Notes: generated from the letters alone by a model not told the origin. 50,289 nt of DNA from a bacterium (GCA_030652805.1 JAUSPT010000041.1:1-50289), one strand, 5' to 3'. Positions 33,366 to 43,668 are shown, numbered from the stretch's first letter. Made by a program: numbers and translations.

Positions 33366-34433
33366 ATGAAAATTGATAAAAATAGCCCTCTACCACGATA
33401 TTATCAATTAATGTCTATTATTAAGCGCAAAGCTTCCAGGTTAAAAGCTGGTGACAAGATAGATACAGTAGTGAAATTATGCGCTAAATATAAACTGAGC
33501 AAAGCTACTGTTGAAAAGGCAATCTCTGAACTTGTAAAACAAAATATATTGGTTAGTCAAGTAGGTAGAGGTACTTTTGTCCAATCTTCAACATATAGAG
33601 AAAAACAATCTTATAATAAAAATGTAGGGTTATTCTTAAACAGCTCTTACTCTCAAGGTTCCAGTAAGAGCGGAAATATTGGATTCTATGGAGATTTGCT
33701 GGAAAAACTTCATGAGTTTTTAAATAAAGAAAACTTTAATGTAAAACATTATTTTTTAAAAGACGGAAATCTCTCCAAACTAATATTAGAAAATGATGCT
33801 CTTAAGAACATGCTTGGAGCGATTTTTATTGGAACATATTCTGGTGATAACAAAGCTCTATTTAAAACTATCCCAAGTGTATTTGTTGACTGTGAGATAA
33901 ATAATAGAAATACAATATCAATAGTTGGCAAAAATGTCTCAGGCGGAAAAGAAGCAACAAGGTATCTTATATCTCTAGGGCTTAGAAAAATCGGATTTAT
34001 AGGATATCCCCACCCAAATTATAAATTAAGGCATCAAGGATATTGCGAAGCATTAAATTCTGCCAAAATAGCGATTAATAACAAAATCGTATGGTTTGAT
34101 CATAGGAAAGCAAACGAAGACTTAAGAAAAACTCCGTCTATTGTTGATGCTTTATTTTGTTGTGCAGACGGAATTACTGTCAGGGTTGTAAACTCGCTGC
34201 ATAAAAACGGCATCAATATTCCGAAAGATATAAGTGTAATATCATATGATGATACAGATATATTGACGCATATTGAGCCTTCGATTACAAGCATTTCTGT
34301 GGACAGAGATGAAATGGCAATAAAGGCAATTGATGCTCTGCAAAAGATGATTAAGAAAGAAATAAAGACTGGTGAACCCATAGAAGTTTCAACAAAACTG
34401 ATTGTAAGAAATTCAACCAAACAGGAGGAATGA
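33366..34433 (+). CDS. GntR/LacI hybrid transcriptional regulator
   Basis: Residues 1-75 form a GntR winged helix (PLPRYYQLMSIIKRKASRLK; LSKATVEKAISELVKQNIL; GRGTFVQ). Residues 85-355 form a LacI-type periplasmic-binding sensor domain (GGKEATRYLISLGLRKIGFIG; VISYDDTDILTHIEPSITSI). This AraR-like architecture responds to a sugar and controls adjacent carbohydrate genes. It is the first gene of the plus-strand locus, and its stop is followed by an AGGAGG-type site and the large glycosidase gene 3 bases on, so it is probably co-transcribed and autoregulated. Confidence 0.88.
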   Translation: MKIDKNSPLPRYYQLMSIIKRKASRLKAGDKIDTVVKLCAKYKLSKATVEKAISELVKQNILVSQVGRGTFVQSSTYREKQSYNKNVGLFLNSSYSQGSSKSGNIGFYGDLLEKLHEFLNKENFNVKHYFLKDGNLSKLILENDALKNMLGAIFIGTYSGDNKALFKTIPSVFVDCEINNRNTISIVGKNVSGGKEATRYLISLGLRKIGFIGYPHPNYKLRHQGYCEALNSAKIAINNKIVWFDHRKANEDLRKTPSIVDALFCCADGITVRVVNSLHKNGINIPKDISVISYDDTDILTHIEPSITSISVDRDEMAIKAIDALQKMIKKEIKTGEPIEVSTKLIVRNSTKQEE

Positions 34434-34436
34434 TTT

Positions 34437-37322
34437 ATGAAAAAAAGAAGTGTATTGTTTCGTAAGATTATAGTATGCGCATTCAGTATCACAACAATGC
34501 TTTTAGGGCAAGCAGAAGGAGAAACTACAATGAAGGCAATAAGAACAAGTTCTCCACCTACTATTGACGGAAAGCTGACAGATTCCTGCTGGCAGAGGGC
34601 AATACCAATCACCAATTTTAAAATAAATAATACAAATAATCCTGCAAAATACCAGAGTATTGGTTATATCCTCTACGATGATAACAATGTTTATGTGGGA
34701 ATGAAATGTCTCGACCCAAATATAAATAATATAAGAACTAGTTTGAAAGAGCATGACGAGAGTGTATTTGGCGATGACTGTATAGAGATAATGTTAGATA
34801 CAAAATTAGATATGACTGATTATTACCACTTTGCAGTAAATGCTTCAGGCTCTAAATTTGACCGTTCATGTGCCCAAGGTGGATGGCTTGGAGATTCAAG
34901 CTGGAATGGAACATGGAAAGCTAAATCTCATATAGGAAAAGACTATTGGTCATGTGAAGTTGCTATTCCATTTTACACTCTTGGAATAACGTCGAAAGTA
35001 AGCTCAACCTGGGGCATAAATCTCTGCAGGGAGAAGAAGAACCCTTTTGAGAATTCATCTATTGCAGAAGATGGCGCTTTTAATATTGCAGGAAGATTTC
35101 TAAAACTTGAAGGTTTGGATGCAGACTTCAAGAAATATTGTTATGAGGTTGGAAACATAACTATTTCAACAGAGATTAAGGATAAAAACCTGCATGCAGC
35201 AGTCAAGGCACCGGTAAAAAATCTAACAGGAAAAAAGCAAGAAGTTAAAATAGAGGGTTGGCTTATTGGTCCTGATAAAAAGCCTCATATAAAATCAGAT
35301 ATTTGGGAACTTGAATCAGAAGAGGAGAAGGATAATAAGATAGGTCCTTTTATTTTAAAGACTCAGGGTGAATATGATTGTTATTTTACAATAAGCGATC
35401 CTAAGACTCAGAAGACACTCTATCTTTCAAAAACAAAACTAAATGTCAGCTATGTACCAATGGCAATAAATGTAATAGAGCCCTTTTATCGAGACACAAT
35501 ATTTGAAACTCAAAATCTTGAGAAGGTTATTCTGGAAGTAAAGGTTAATCTTCCGGAAAAGGATTTGAAAGATAAAAAACTTTTCGTGGGTATAAAAGAA
35601 GAGAATAAATCAGAACTGGTTGTAGAAAAGATTATTGAATTACCATCAAAAATAAATAAAGTGGAATTTTCATGCAGTAAACTTCCATACGGTAAATTGC
35701 TTATAACCGCGAACCTTAAGGAGAAAAATGATACCTCAATTGCCGTGATAGAAAACAACCTCCAGAAACTTCCCTATAAAAAAGGGGAAGTATGGCTTGG
35801 AAAAGATTTAAACTGGTATGTTGATGGCAAACTCTTTTTCTTTAACGGAGCATGGTTACGTAACGGAATAATTGGAAATAATAGATATCTTAATGCAGTC
35901 TTTGCCTGGGATATGACTAAAGAGAGGAAGTTGCAGGGACAGAAAGTAGTCATACATTGCTTCACAATTACCAGAGCTGCACGTGATGAGAAGAAGATTG
36001 CTGAATTACAGGTAGAACTCAGGGAAAGAATACAAAAGTTTAGAGATGAGCCGGATTTGTTCGGCTACCACTTGGATGATGAACCAAGCATAGCTGTGAA
36101 AAATATGAGAGCCCTCTATGAGGTGGTACGAGAAGAAGACCCATATCATCCTGTTATAATAACACACTATACTTCTGAAGGGGGGCAAAACTATGTTGAA
36201 GGGGCTGATTACCACAGTTTTCACCGCTATCCCCCATACATGAAAAATAAAAAGATTAATGATATGTCTTCAATAATGGGTTTTGCTGATCACTTTCAAA
36301 AAATTGGAAAAGAGAGCAGGAAATTTATTGGGTATTTGGTCCAGGGTTTTAACTTTGGCGATTATTTGAAGATAAATGAACGTATTCGCTCATATTATGA
36401 AGCGCGCGGGGCAACTTTTATGACCATGATAGGCGGAGCTAAGGGTTTTATTCAATACAACAGACAGACTGACCATTACCCGGAAGTAAAAATAGGTGGT
36501 CCCTATCAAGTCCAAGAATTGGCATATTTAGGCAAGGCAATTACAGCGCCTAATAGTAAACTTGAAGTAAAAGCCAGTTCTGAGAAAATCAGGACACACC
36601 TGAAAGATGTAGATGGCCAGTTGTACCTTTTTGCAGTAAATGTCGATATGGAACCAAGCCAAGCAAGGATTACTATTCATGGAATAGGTAAATATTCTAA
36701 TTTGCTCAATGTGATATCAGAGGATAGAAAGATAAAAATAAAGGAAGATTCTTTTAGTGATAAATTTGATGCATTTGAAGTCCATATATACACAACATCC
36801 CAGAAAAAGACAGGACTTACCACAGTAAAAGAGATATGCAGGATGATAGATGAGGCAAATCAAGCCCGCAGAAAGCCCGGCAATTTGGCATTTCAGATGC
36901 ACGAAGGAGATACCGTAATAATTAGCGCTTCATCAAATAAAGGAGCAAGGCCAGAGAGAGAAGATCTTGGTTTATGGCATTTAGCGGACGGAGTTATTGA
37001 CACCAAATTTGATGGCTATTGGAAGGCGATGTGGTGCGATAAAACTCCAAGTGAACTTCCTGACTGGGTTGAAATAAAACTACCAAGAAAGCATAATGTG
37101 GGAAGAGTAGTTGTATATCCATTTGAGAGGAGCCTCAAGGATTATGAAATTCAGGCATTCGTTGCAGGGAGGTGGAAAATTATGGACAAAGTATCTGGAA
37201 AAAATGAGGAGGTGATTGCTCATAGATTTAAGCAGGTAAATACAGACAGGATAAGAGTCTGGATTACAGGGACAAATGGTCCAAACTCAAAAATAACAGA
37301 GATAGAAATATATGAAAAATGA
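34437..37322 (+). CDS. Exported multidomain glycosidase-like protein (CBM9-like, TIM-barrel-like, discoidin)
   Basis: 961 residues with an N-terminal signal peptide (about residues 1-28). Residues 35-230 look like a CBM9/DOMON-type sugar-binding domain (PTIDGKLTDSCWQRA; VFGDDCIEIMLDTK). A beta-sandwich linker follows, then a TIM-barrel-like region (450-720) with FGYHLDDEPS near residue 547, where the acidic pair could be catalytic, and GAKGFIQYN. The C-terminus (about 830-961) resembles an F5/8 type C (discoidin) domain (LWHLADGVIDTKFDGYW; ending KITEIEIYEK). A surface or periplasmic glycan-degrading enzyme is likely; the catalytic family is not identified. Confidence 0.75.
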   Translation: MKKRSVLFRKIIVCAFSITTMLLGQAEGETTMKAIRTSSPPTIDGKLTDSCWQRAIPITNFKINNTNNPAKYQSIGYILYDDNNVYVGMKCLDPNINNIRTSLKEHDESVFGDDCIEIMLDTKLDMTDYYHFAVNASGSKFDRSCAQGGWLGDSSWNGTWKAKSHIGKDYWSCEVAIPFYTLGITSKVSSTWGINLCREKKNPFENSSIAEDGAFNIAGRFLKLEGLDADFKKYCYEVGNITISTEIKDKNLHAAVKAPVKNLTGKKQEVKIEGWLIGPDKKPHIKSDIWELESEEEKDNKIGPFILKTQGEYDCYFTISDPKTQKTLYLSKTKLNVSYVPMAINVIEPFYRDTIFETQNLEKVILEVKVNLPEKDLKDKKLFVGIKEENKSELVVEKIIELPSKINKVEFSCSKLPYGKLLITANLKEKNDTSIAVIENNLQKLPYKKGEVWLGKDLNWYVDGKLFFFNGAWLRNGIIGNNRYLNAVFAWDMTKERKLQGQKVVIHCFTITRAARDEKKIAELQVELRERIQKFRDEPDLFGYHLDDEPSIAVKNMRALYEVVREEDPYHPVIITHYTSEGGQNYVEGADYHSFHRYPPYMKNKKINDMSSIMGFADHFQKIGKESRKFIGYLVQGFNFGDYLKINERIRSYYEARGATFMTMIGGAKGFIQYNRQTDHYPEVKIGGPYQVQELAYLGKAITAPNSKLEVKASSEKIRTHLKDVDGQLYLFAVNVDMEPSQARITIHGIGKYSNLLNVISEDRKIKIKEDSFSDKFDAFEVHIYTTSQKKTGLTTVKEICRMIDEANQARRKPGNLAFQMHEGDTVIISASSNKGARPEREDLGLWHLADGVIDTKFDGYWKAMWCDKTPSELPDWVEIKLPRKHNVGRVVVYPFERSLKDYEIQAFVAGRWKIMDKVSGKNEEVIAHRFKQVNTDRIRVWITGTNGPNSKITEIEIYEK

Positions 37323-37335
37323 AAGGAGACAAAAG

Positions 37336-38097
37336 ATGCAAAAAGGAATAAAGGTATTTTCAATAGGAATTCTGACAGGATTGCTGGTATTAACTTTCAC
37401 GTTATTTGCTCTGTCTGAAGAAGAAAAAGGATTGGTTGGCTTTTGGAAGTTTGATAAAGGGGAAGGGACAGTGGTAAGAGACTCCAGCAGCAACAAGAAT
37501 GATGGAACGATAATAAAACTAGGGAAATACACAAAATGGGTTGATGGCAGATTTGACAAAGCTCTGGAATTTGATGGGGAAGGAGGAGTAGAAAATGGTG
37601 GTGTTGTAATCAAGGGTACAAACAGATATGATTTCTCTAAAGGAATAACGATAGAAGCTTGGGTTAAGTTGAATGATAAACAAGTAAAAGTATGGCCTGG
37701 TTTTGATGAAATTGTAACTAATGCGGTAAAAGATAGAGGTGCAGGATTTAGATTTTTAATTTTTTATAATTCTTTGACTTTTTGGTCAGGAGACGGGGAG
37801 AAGAAGTGGGGAGTACGATCTAATCAGGCAAAATATCCTATCAAGAAGAATGTCTGGTATCATGTAGCCGGCACCTATGACGGTTCTGTATTTAAGGTGT
37901 ATATAAATGGAGAAGAAGCTGGTGTAAGTGAGGAGAATCTAGCGCTTACTAAAGGACGTGATGCAATCACTGTTGGCTCTTTTATGTCAGGTTATGCCTA
38001 TCCTTTTAATGGAATTATTGACGAAGTAAAAATTTACAACTATCCCAAAAGTGACATGGATATCTTACAAGATGCTAAAGGAGGAATTGATATCTAG
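37336..38097 (+). CDS. Exported LamG/concanavalin-like domain protein
   Basis: 253 residues from ATG 37336, which has AAGGAG upstream; a further ATG at 37312 overlaps the preceding gene and has no site. A signal peptide (IGILTGLLVLTFTLFALS) precedes a single LamG-like jelly roll: GLVGFWKFDKGEGTVVRDSS, ITIEAWVKL, WYHVAGTYDGSVFKVYING and FNGIIDEVKIYN. Such proteins bind sugars or other ligands and are abundant in PVC bacteria. No catalytic residues are recognised. It lies between the large glycosidase-like gene and the pseudopilin. Confidence 0.82.
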   Translation: MQKGIKVFSIGILTGLLVLTFTLFALSEEEKGLVGFWKFDKGEGTVVRDSSSNKNDGTIIKLGKYTKWVDGRFDKALEFDGEGGVENGGVVIKGTNRYDFSKGITIEAWVKLNDKQVKVWPGFDEIVTNAVKDRGAGFRFLIFYNSLTFWSGDGEKKWGVRSNQAKYPIKKNVWYHVAGTYDGSVFKVYINGEEAGVSEENLALTKGRDAITVGSFMSGYAYPFNGIIDEVKIYNYPKSDMDILQDAKGGIDI

Positions 38098-38136
38098 GTA
38101 AATATATAAATCCAGAATAACAAGGAGGCAAGGAAT

Positions 38137-38784
38137 ATGGATATAATAAAATGGATCAGGCAAAGGGCTTCGTTTACGTTAATAGAACTTTTGGTTGTAA
38201 TCGCTGTGATAGCGTTGCTTGCAAGTCTGCTTTTGCCGGCACTTACGAAGGCAAGAGAGGCGGCTAGAAGAATTAAATGTGTATCTAACTTAAGACAGAT
38301 AGGATTAGCAGCATTGATGTATGCCCAGGACAATGAGGATTATCTTGCTTATTCATATGGGGGGACATCCTCTGCTCCTCGTCCTAATGGTGTACTTATT
38401 CAGACAGGATATCTAAAGGATAGCCCTATGTGGACCTGTCCATCCACCAAGCTTCCGAGGTGGAACCCGTATGGAGGGCCGGCTTGTTATACTGATACAT
38501 ACGCTTCCAATAAATGGTTAGCAGGATTCAAATTGGGTAAGGTCAAAGGACCGAGTAGTGTGATTTATTTTTGGGATGCACCAGATGCTGCAGGACCCGA
38601 CGGGCATAACGGGGCACTATGTATAAACCGGTTTTATATTGCTAACCGTCACAATAATGGCAGCAACTATCTCTTTTGTGATGGACATGTCGGGTATTAC
38701 ATGATACCCGATTATCTTGCACCTGATACTGATGCTGGTCACAAGGAAATTATCCAAGGTATTACCATGTGGCCCGAACAATGA
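38137..38784 (+). CDS. Type II secretion-like pseudopilin with H-X9-DG domain
   Basis: A prepilin N-terminus ([20 protein letters not shown]) follows a short basic leader; the residue before Phe is Ser where Gly is usual. After the long helix come [18 protein letters not shown] and the signature H-X9-DG ([15 protein letters not shown]). This architecture is a hallmark of Planctomycetes, Verrucomicrobia and Lentisphaerae, where such genes often lie beside exported enzymes. It is processed by a prepilin peptidase, not found here. It may support surface display or secretion of the neighbouring exported proteins. AAGGAGGC precedes its ATG. Confidence 0.85.
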   Translation: MDIIKWIRQRASFTLIELLVVIAVIALLASLLLPALTKAREAARRIKCVSNLRQIGLAALMYAQDNEDYLAYSYGGTSSAPRPNGVLIQTGYLKDSPMWTCPSTKLPRWNPYGGPACYTDTYASNKWLAGFKLGKVKGPSSVIYFWDAPDAAGPDGHNGALCINRFYIANRHNNGSNYLFCDGHVGYYMIPDYLAPDTDAGHKEIIQGITMWPEQ

Positions 38785-38876
38785 TGAAGGGGCAAAAAAA
38801 TACGTTTGAAGTTTCCCCCAGACAAAGGATATTCGCTTAAAGATATTTAGTTCTTTATAAATTAAAGGAAATATAT

Positions 38877-40301
38877 ATGGTTATTGATATTGATAGCTCC
38901 AAACAGCTATTTTTGGACGACTTATTAATAGAGAATACCTACAAAATTGGTCGGCTTGTTCATCAGCCTAAAAAAGATTCTAAAAATCCTTTAATAAAAA
39001 AAGGGGATAGAGAAAGTCCTCATTTTTATGGAACAGTTCTTTTTGATAACGGCAGATTCAGAATGTGGTACAGCACATTTTGGGGGAATGGGGATTGTGG
39101 CGGGATTGCTTATGCTGAGAGTGAAGATGGAATCTTTTGGGAGAAACCATCACTTGGATTAGTAGAAATTAAAGGAAATAGAAATAATAATCTTATATTT
39201 TTTGAAACAGCCCCGCAGGCAGTATTCCAGCCAAACGTGATAAAGCTGTCTGATGGAAATAAAGAGACGGGGCAATATCAAATGTTGTATTGGGATAGAC
39301 CGTCTCTTGATAAAAGAACCCATGGGGTGAGTGTTGCGTTTTCTAATGATGGAATTCATTGGAAGAAATACGAAAAGAATCCTGTATGGAGCACCCCCTT
39401 GGATAGAAGCATGCATCAGGGAGAAGGCGGAGCTGATGATGTAATATGCGTTTCATATGACCGATTAACTGGAAAGTATCGGGCATTCAGGAGGGTTCTT
39501 CCTAACGAATCTCCGGTATATATGGGACCTGAAGATGATTACTTTAAAGCAGGAGATTACCTCAGAGTTATTGCTACTGCTGAGAGTGAAGACTCAATAA
39601 ACTGGAAGAATTTTAAAGTAATATTGAGTCCTGACTTAGGTGATAGGGCTGATACTCAGTTCTATGGGATGGGAGGGTTTAATTATTTCGGCACATATAT
39701 AGGAATGTTGTGGATGTACCACACCAATCCGCAGGATGGTACCATAGATGTCCAGCTTGCCACTAGCCGCGATGGGACAGATTGGAAAAGAGTTGGAAAT
39801 CGGGAAATCTTTTTGTCTCTGGGGCGACATGGTGATTTTGACGAAAGAATGATTTTCACAGGCAATGAACCTCTAATTGTAGGGGATGAAATTTGGATAT
39901 ATTACAGCGGGCACAGTAACAAACATAATGAGCCAAAAAGAGAACAAACTCTTTCAGGAATTGGGCTTGCAAGGTTAAGGTTGGATGGCTTCGTTAGCTT
40001 GGAAGGACAGAGGAACATAGGAAGCATAAAAACTAAAGTCCTGAAATTTAAGGGAAATAAGTTACTTATTAATGGAAGAACTAAGCCCGATGGTTTCATA
40101 GGTGTTGAAATTCTTGATGAAAACGAAAATTCGATGAAAGGAAAAAATCTGGAAGATTGCGATAAGTTTATTGGAGATTCGGTTAAGAAAACGATTTCTT
40201 GGAGAGGAAAAGAAAGGTTAGAAAATTTGCAAGGAAGACCAATAAAATTACGATTTTACATTAAAAAGGGAGAGATTTACTCTTTTCAATTTACTGATTA
40301 A
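38877..40301 (+). CDS. Five-bladed beta-propeller glycosidase-like protein (GH32/GH43-like)
   Basis: 474 residues, no signal peptide. Repeated propeller-blade motifs are visible: GRFRMWYSTFWGNGDCGGIA, YAESEDGIFWEKP, VAFSNDGIHWKKYEKNP, ATSRDGTDWKRV and DEIWIYYSGHSNKHNE. The opening DSSKQLFLDDLLIE is typical of a family widespread in PVC bacteria. The fold resembles GH32/GH43/GH130-type enzymes, with a C-terminal beta-sandwich. Catalytic acids cannot be assigned with confidence. A cytoplasmic glycosidase or phosphorylase in the same pathway as the GH42 enzyme downstream is plausible. Confidence 0.72.
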   Translation: MVIDIDSSKQLFLDDLLIENTYKIGRLVHQPKKDSKNPLIKKGDRESPHFYGTVLFDNGRFRMWYSTFWGNGDCGGIAYAESEDGIFWEKPSLGLVEIKGNRNNNLIFFETAPQAVFQPNVIKLSDGNKETGQYQMLYWDRPSLDKRTHGVSVAFSNDGIHWKKYEKNPVWSTPLDRSMHQGEGGADDVICVSYDRLTGKYRAFRRVLPNESPVYMGPEDDYFKAGDYLRVIATAESEDSINWKNFKVILSPDLGDRADTQFYGMGGFNYFGTYIGMLWMYHTNPQDGTIDVQLATSRDGTDWKRVGNREIFLSLGRHGDFDERMIFTGNEPLIVGDEIWIYYSGHSNKHNEPKREQTLSGIGLARLRLDGFVSLEGQRNIGSIKTKVLKFKGNKLLINGRTKPDGFIGVEILDENENSMKGKNLEDCDKFIGDSVKKTISWRGKERLENLQGRPIKLRFYIKKGEIYSFQFTD

Positions 40302-40386
40302 TACAGAAAAAATCACCTGAAACAGCATATCACAGTGGTGAAAGCTATATCTTTAAAAATCTCAAAGCAAAAATAGAGGAACCAAA

Positions 40387-42519
40387 ATGTTCGTATACGG
40401 AGTTCAATATCTAAGAGGCGAAACTCCCAGGATGGATCAGTGGGAAAAAGATTTTAAGAATATGAAGAAAATGGGAGTGAATACCATTCGTATCTGGCTG
40501 CTCTGGAACAGGCTGGAAATTAAGGAAGGTGTTATTGATTATGATTATCTTGATAAGATATTTGATTTGGGAGATAAGTATGATATTAAAATAGGATGTT
40601 TGTTTCACCTTCATGCTGCTCCTGAATGGGCAATTTGTAAATATCCGGAATATTATTATGTTAATGTAAAAGGAATTTCATTCTTGCCTTCTCCCAGAAG
40701 TAATACTCCATCAGGAGGATGGCCTGGACTTTGTTATGACAATAAAGAGGTTCAGGATATAACTCTGAATTTTATAAGCAAAGTCGTCTCTCACATTAAA
40801 GATAGAGAATCACTTTCTTTCTGGGAACCAATGAATGAACCTCATATGTTTTATGACGATTTGAATAATGATGAATATTGTTATTGTGAAGCGACAAAAA
40901 ACGCATTCAGAAAATGGCTGAAAGAGAAGTATCCCTCTATATCAGCTCTAAATAAGGCATGGGGAAGGCGATTCATCGGTTTTGACCAGGTATTTCCACC
41001 AACATGGAAGATGAGCTATACAGACTGGATTGATTGGAGAACTTTTACAAAAGATAATCTCATTGCTGAGCTTAAAAGGCGAATAAATACTATAAGAAAA
41101 GTAAGTAATAAACCTGTCATTGGACATTCATATGGTGGAAGTCAGGTGCAGAATAATGTTCTTCCGGCAATGGCTTTTGATGACTGGGATAATGCTAGTA
41201 TTATGAACAAATGGGGATGCAGTGGTTTTGCAAGTCGGTATTCAGACACAGTAGGAATCTCCCTGGCAATGGATACTACAAGAAATGCTGGAAGAAATAA
41301 AGAAATCTGGCAGTCTGAACTGGGCTGCGGACAATTAGGTACAGGAATAAATCCAAAAGGAGAAATCTCTGGCAAACAATTTGCTATGTGGACATGGCTC
41401 AGTGTTGCACATGGAGCTAAAGGGGTGCTTTACTGGCAGTACAGGAAGGAAAGGCATGGAACGGAAGCTAATTCTCTTGGAATGGTGAATTTTAATGGCT
41501 CAAAACCAAATGAAAGCGGCAGAGAATTTATGAAAATTGCAGAGGTCTTGAAAAAGAATGAAAACTTGTTTCTAAACTGTAAAATCCCTGAGTCTGAGGT
41601 TGCAATCCTGTTCAGTCCACGGTCGTATGCAATATACTGGTGTAAAAATAACAATACGACAACAATCCCCTCTCAATGTTTATTAGGGTATTACAATTTA
41701 TTCTGGGAGAAGAATATTCCATGTGATATTATCCATGAATTACATTGTAAAAAAGAAGATCTATATAAATACAAACTAATAGTTCTTCCTTTTCCCGTTG
41801 CTCTGGACAATAAAATAGTAGAAGTCCTGAAAGATTATATCCATAAAGGCGGTACTGTCTTTTCTGACCCGTTCTTATGTGCGTTTGACCAAAACTTCTG
41901 GCTGGATGAAGGAAATATTCCAGGGAGAGGATTTGATAAGATATTCAAACTGGAGAATAAAGATGTATTTAAATTAAATCAGGGAAGGAAAGAGGTTGTG
42001 GTTATTAATGGCAAAAAAATTCCAATCAAAAATAGCTATTTTGTTGAAAAATATAATCCTTCCGGATGCAGTATTGTAGCCGTATATGATGATAAATCTC
42101 CTGCCATAACAGTTAATAAATACGGCAAGGGCAAAGCTATAATGTGTGGAATTAATCTTGGATTATCAAATTGCTCAGCTGTAGACTTAGGAGACCCTGA
42201 TAAAAAAAGCAATTTATCCTTAGGTTTAGAAAAAAAGCTTATCCACGAAGTCTTTAACAAAATATTGGATATTACGAATATTTCGAAACCTTTATTAAAT
42301 CTACCCGATGGAATACGTTTTAGAATGCTTACAGGCAAAAATAATGAAGATGTGCTTTTTTTAATTAATAATAGTTCAAAGGCAGTCAGTATTTCTCTTA
42401 AACTTTTAGATTATTACAAAACTGCATTGAACATGTTATCCACTGATAGGGAAAATTGGATAAATAAGTCTGTAAAACTTAAGGGTTATGAAACGAGAAT
42501 TTTTAAGCTCTGTAGATAA
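40387..42519 (+). CDS. GH42-like beta-galactosidase
   Basis: 710 residues, no signal peptide, so probably cytoplasmic. The TIM barrel starts FVYGVQYLRGETPR with MKKMGVNTIRIWLLWNRLE. The acid/base is E151 in WEPMNEPH and the nucleophile probably E311 in IWQSELGCGQ; GVLYWQYRKERHG follows. A trimerisation/glutaminase-like domain is seen in the second half (DIIHELHCKKEDLYKYKLIV; GGTVFSDPF) and a small C-terminal beta domain. Clan GH-A and GH42-type are clear; substrate specificity (beta-galactoside or another) is not. An 85-base gap with AGAGG precedes it. Confidence 0.85.
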   Translation: MFVYGVQYLRGETPRMDQWEKDFKNMKKMGVNTIRIWLLWNRLEIKEGVIDYDYLDKIFDLGDKYDIKIGCLFHLHAAPEWAICKYPEYYYVNVKGISFLPSPRSNTPSGGWPGLCYDNKEVQDITLNFISKVVSHIKDRESLSFWEPMNEPHMFYDDLNNDEYCYCEATKNAFRKWLKEKYPSISALNKAWGRRFIGFDQVFPPTWKMSYTDWIDWRTFTKDNLIAELKRRINTIRKVSNKPVIGHSYGGSQVQNNVLPAMAFDDWDNASIMNKWGCSGFASRYSDTVGISLAMDTTRNAGRNKEIWQSELGCGQLGTGINPKGEISGKQFAMWTWLSVAHGAKGVLYWQYRKERHGTEANSLGMVNFNGSKPNESGREFMKIAEVLKKNENLFLNCKIPESEVAILFSPRSYAIYWCKNNNTTTIPSQCLLGYYNLFWEKNIPCDIIHELHCKKEDLYKYKLIVLPFPVALDNKIVEVLKDYIHKGGTVFSDPFLCAFDQNFWLDEGNIPGRGFDKIFKLENKDVFKLNQGRKEVVVINGKKIPIKNSYFVEKYNPSGCSIVAVYDDKSPAITVNKYGKGKAIMCGINLGLSNCSAVDLGDPDKKSNLSLGLEKKLIHEVFNKILDITNISKPLLNLPDGIRFRMLTGKNNEDVLFLINNSSKAVSISLKLLDYYKTALNMLSTDRENWINKSVKLKGYETRIFKLCR

Positions 42520-42528
42520 GGAAATAAA

Positions 42529-43668
42529 ATGACCTCCAAAGAAAGAATGCTTATCGCGATGAAAAATGGCAAACCCGATATGGTACCTGTGGCACCGGAT
42601 ATATCCAATATGATTCCATGCAAGCTCACTGGCAAGCCTTTCTGGGATATTTATCTTTATAATAATCCTCCAAGATGGAAGGCATATATTGATGCAGTAA
42701 GATATTTTGGATTTGATGGCTGGCTTGAAAGTGTGCCGAATGTTTTTGAGGATGAACCAGTTTCTGAATATAAAAAAGAAAATGTTATTGTATTTAAATC
42801 AGATGAAAAGATTATCACCAGAGAATACATGGAGAAAGAGAAACGCAAAAAGGAATGGTCAGAATTTGTTACTGTCTATTATAAAGATAATCCTCCTGTA
42901 AGCTTGAAAGCGTCTAAAATAGGCATGGCATCTATTCCCCGTAAATTCTACCCAATTGAAGGGATAAAACCTCAAAAAAAGGATTTAAAGATATTGAAAG
43001 AAGTTAAAGAATATATGGGAGAAGACGGAGTAGTCGGGATATTTATTGCGCCTCCATTTTTAGACCAGCCTAATAGAAAACGCTATTCAGTTTATGATTA
43101 TTATGACCGATATAATGAAGTTAAAGAGTGGAGTTTGAGAAAAGAAGAGGAAGCAATAAAACGATTAAAGAAGATTCTTTCTGCTCCTATAAAACCAGAT
43201 TTTATTTTAACTGGCGGTTCAGGATGTTTAATTAATCATACACCAGCTATTTTAGGAGATGTAATGTTACCTTGTTTACAGAAGATTACAAAAATGTGTA
43301 AAGATGCTGGGATTCCCAGTCAGATTCATTGCTGTGGTCCAGAAAAAGAAATGGTAAAAATATGCGCCCAAAAAACAGATCTCAGTTCCATTAATCCTTT
43401 AGAAACTCCACCAATGGGAGACTGTAATCTAAGGGAAATCAAACAGGAGTATGGAAAAAAGCTCTCTCTAATGGGAAATCTTCATACTACGGATATTATG
43501 CTCAAAGGAACACCCGAGGTGGTAGAAAAAGCATCAAAAAAAGCGATAGATGACGGAGGGGAAGGAGGAGGTTTTATTCTTTCTACAGGAGATCAATGCG
43601 GCAGAGATACTCCTGAGGAAAATATCTTTAAAATGATTGAAGTTGCAAGAAATTACGGTAAATACTAA
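42529..43668 (+). CDS. UroD-like protein (3), MtaA-type with zinc motif
   Basis: 379 residues of the UroD/MtaA fold, starting MTSKERMLIAMKNGKPDMVP. Unlike the two homologues at 10981-13199 it retains H267-x-C269 (SQIHCCG) and a later cysteine (STGDQCGRD). These match the HxC...C zinc site of corrinoid methyltransferases such as MtaA. A methyl-transfer or demethylation reaction on a methylated sugar or methoxy group is therefore possible, but no corrinoid protein is nearby. It follows the GH42 gene by 9 bases and closes the plus-strand locus. Confidence 0.8.
   Translation: MTSKERMLIAMKNGKPDMVPVAPDISNMIPCKLTGKPFWDIYLYNNPPRWKAYIDAVRYFGFDGWLESVPNVFEDEPVSEYKKENVIVFKSDEKIITREYMEKEKRKKEWSEFVTVYYKDNPPVSLKASKIGMASIPRKFYPIEGIKPQKKDLKILKEVKEYMGEDGVVGIFIAPPFLDQPNRKRYSVYDYYDRYNEVKEWSLRKEEEAIKRLKKILSAPIKPDFILTGGSGCLINHTPAILGDVMLPCLQKITKMCKDAGIPSQIHCCGPEKEMVKICAQKTDLSSINPLETPPMGDCNLREIKQEYGKKLSLMGNLHTTDIMLKGTPEVVEKASKKAIDDGGEGGGFILSTGDQCGRDTPEENIFKMIEVARNYGKY

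Noticed and set aside
34100-34615. 171-codon minus-strand frame opposite the GntR/LacI regulator
   Set aside because: Antisense to two well-supported genes, with no domain or ribosome site.
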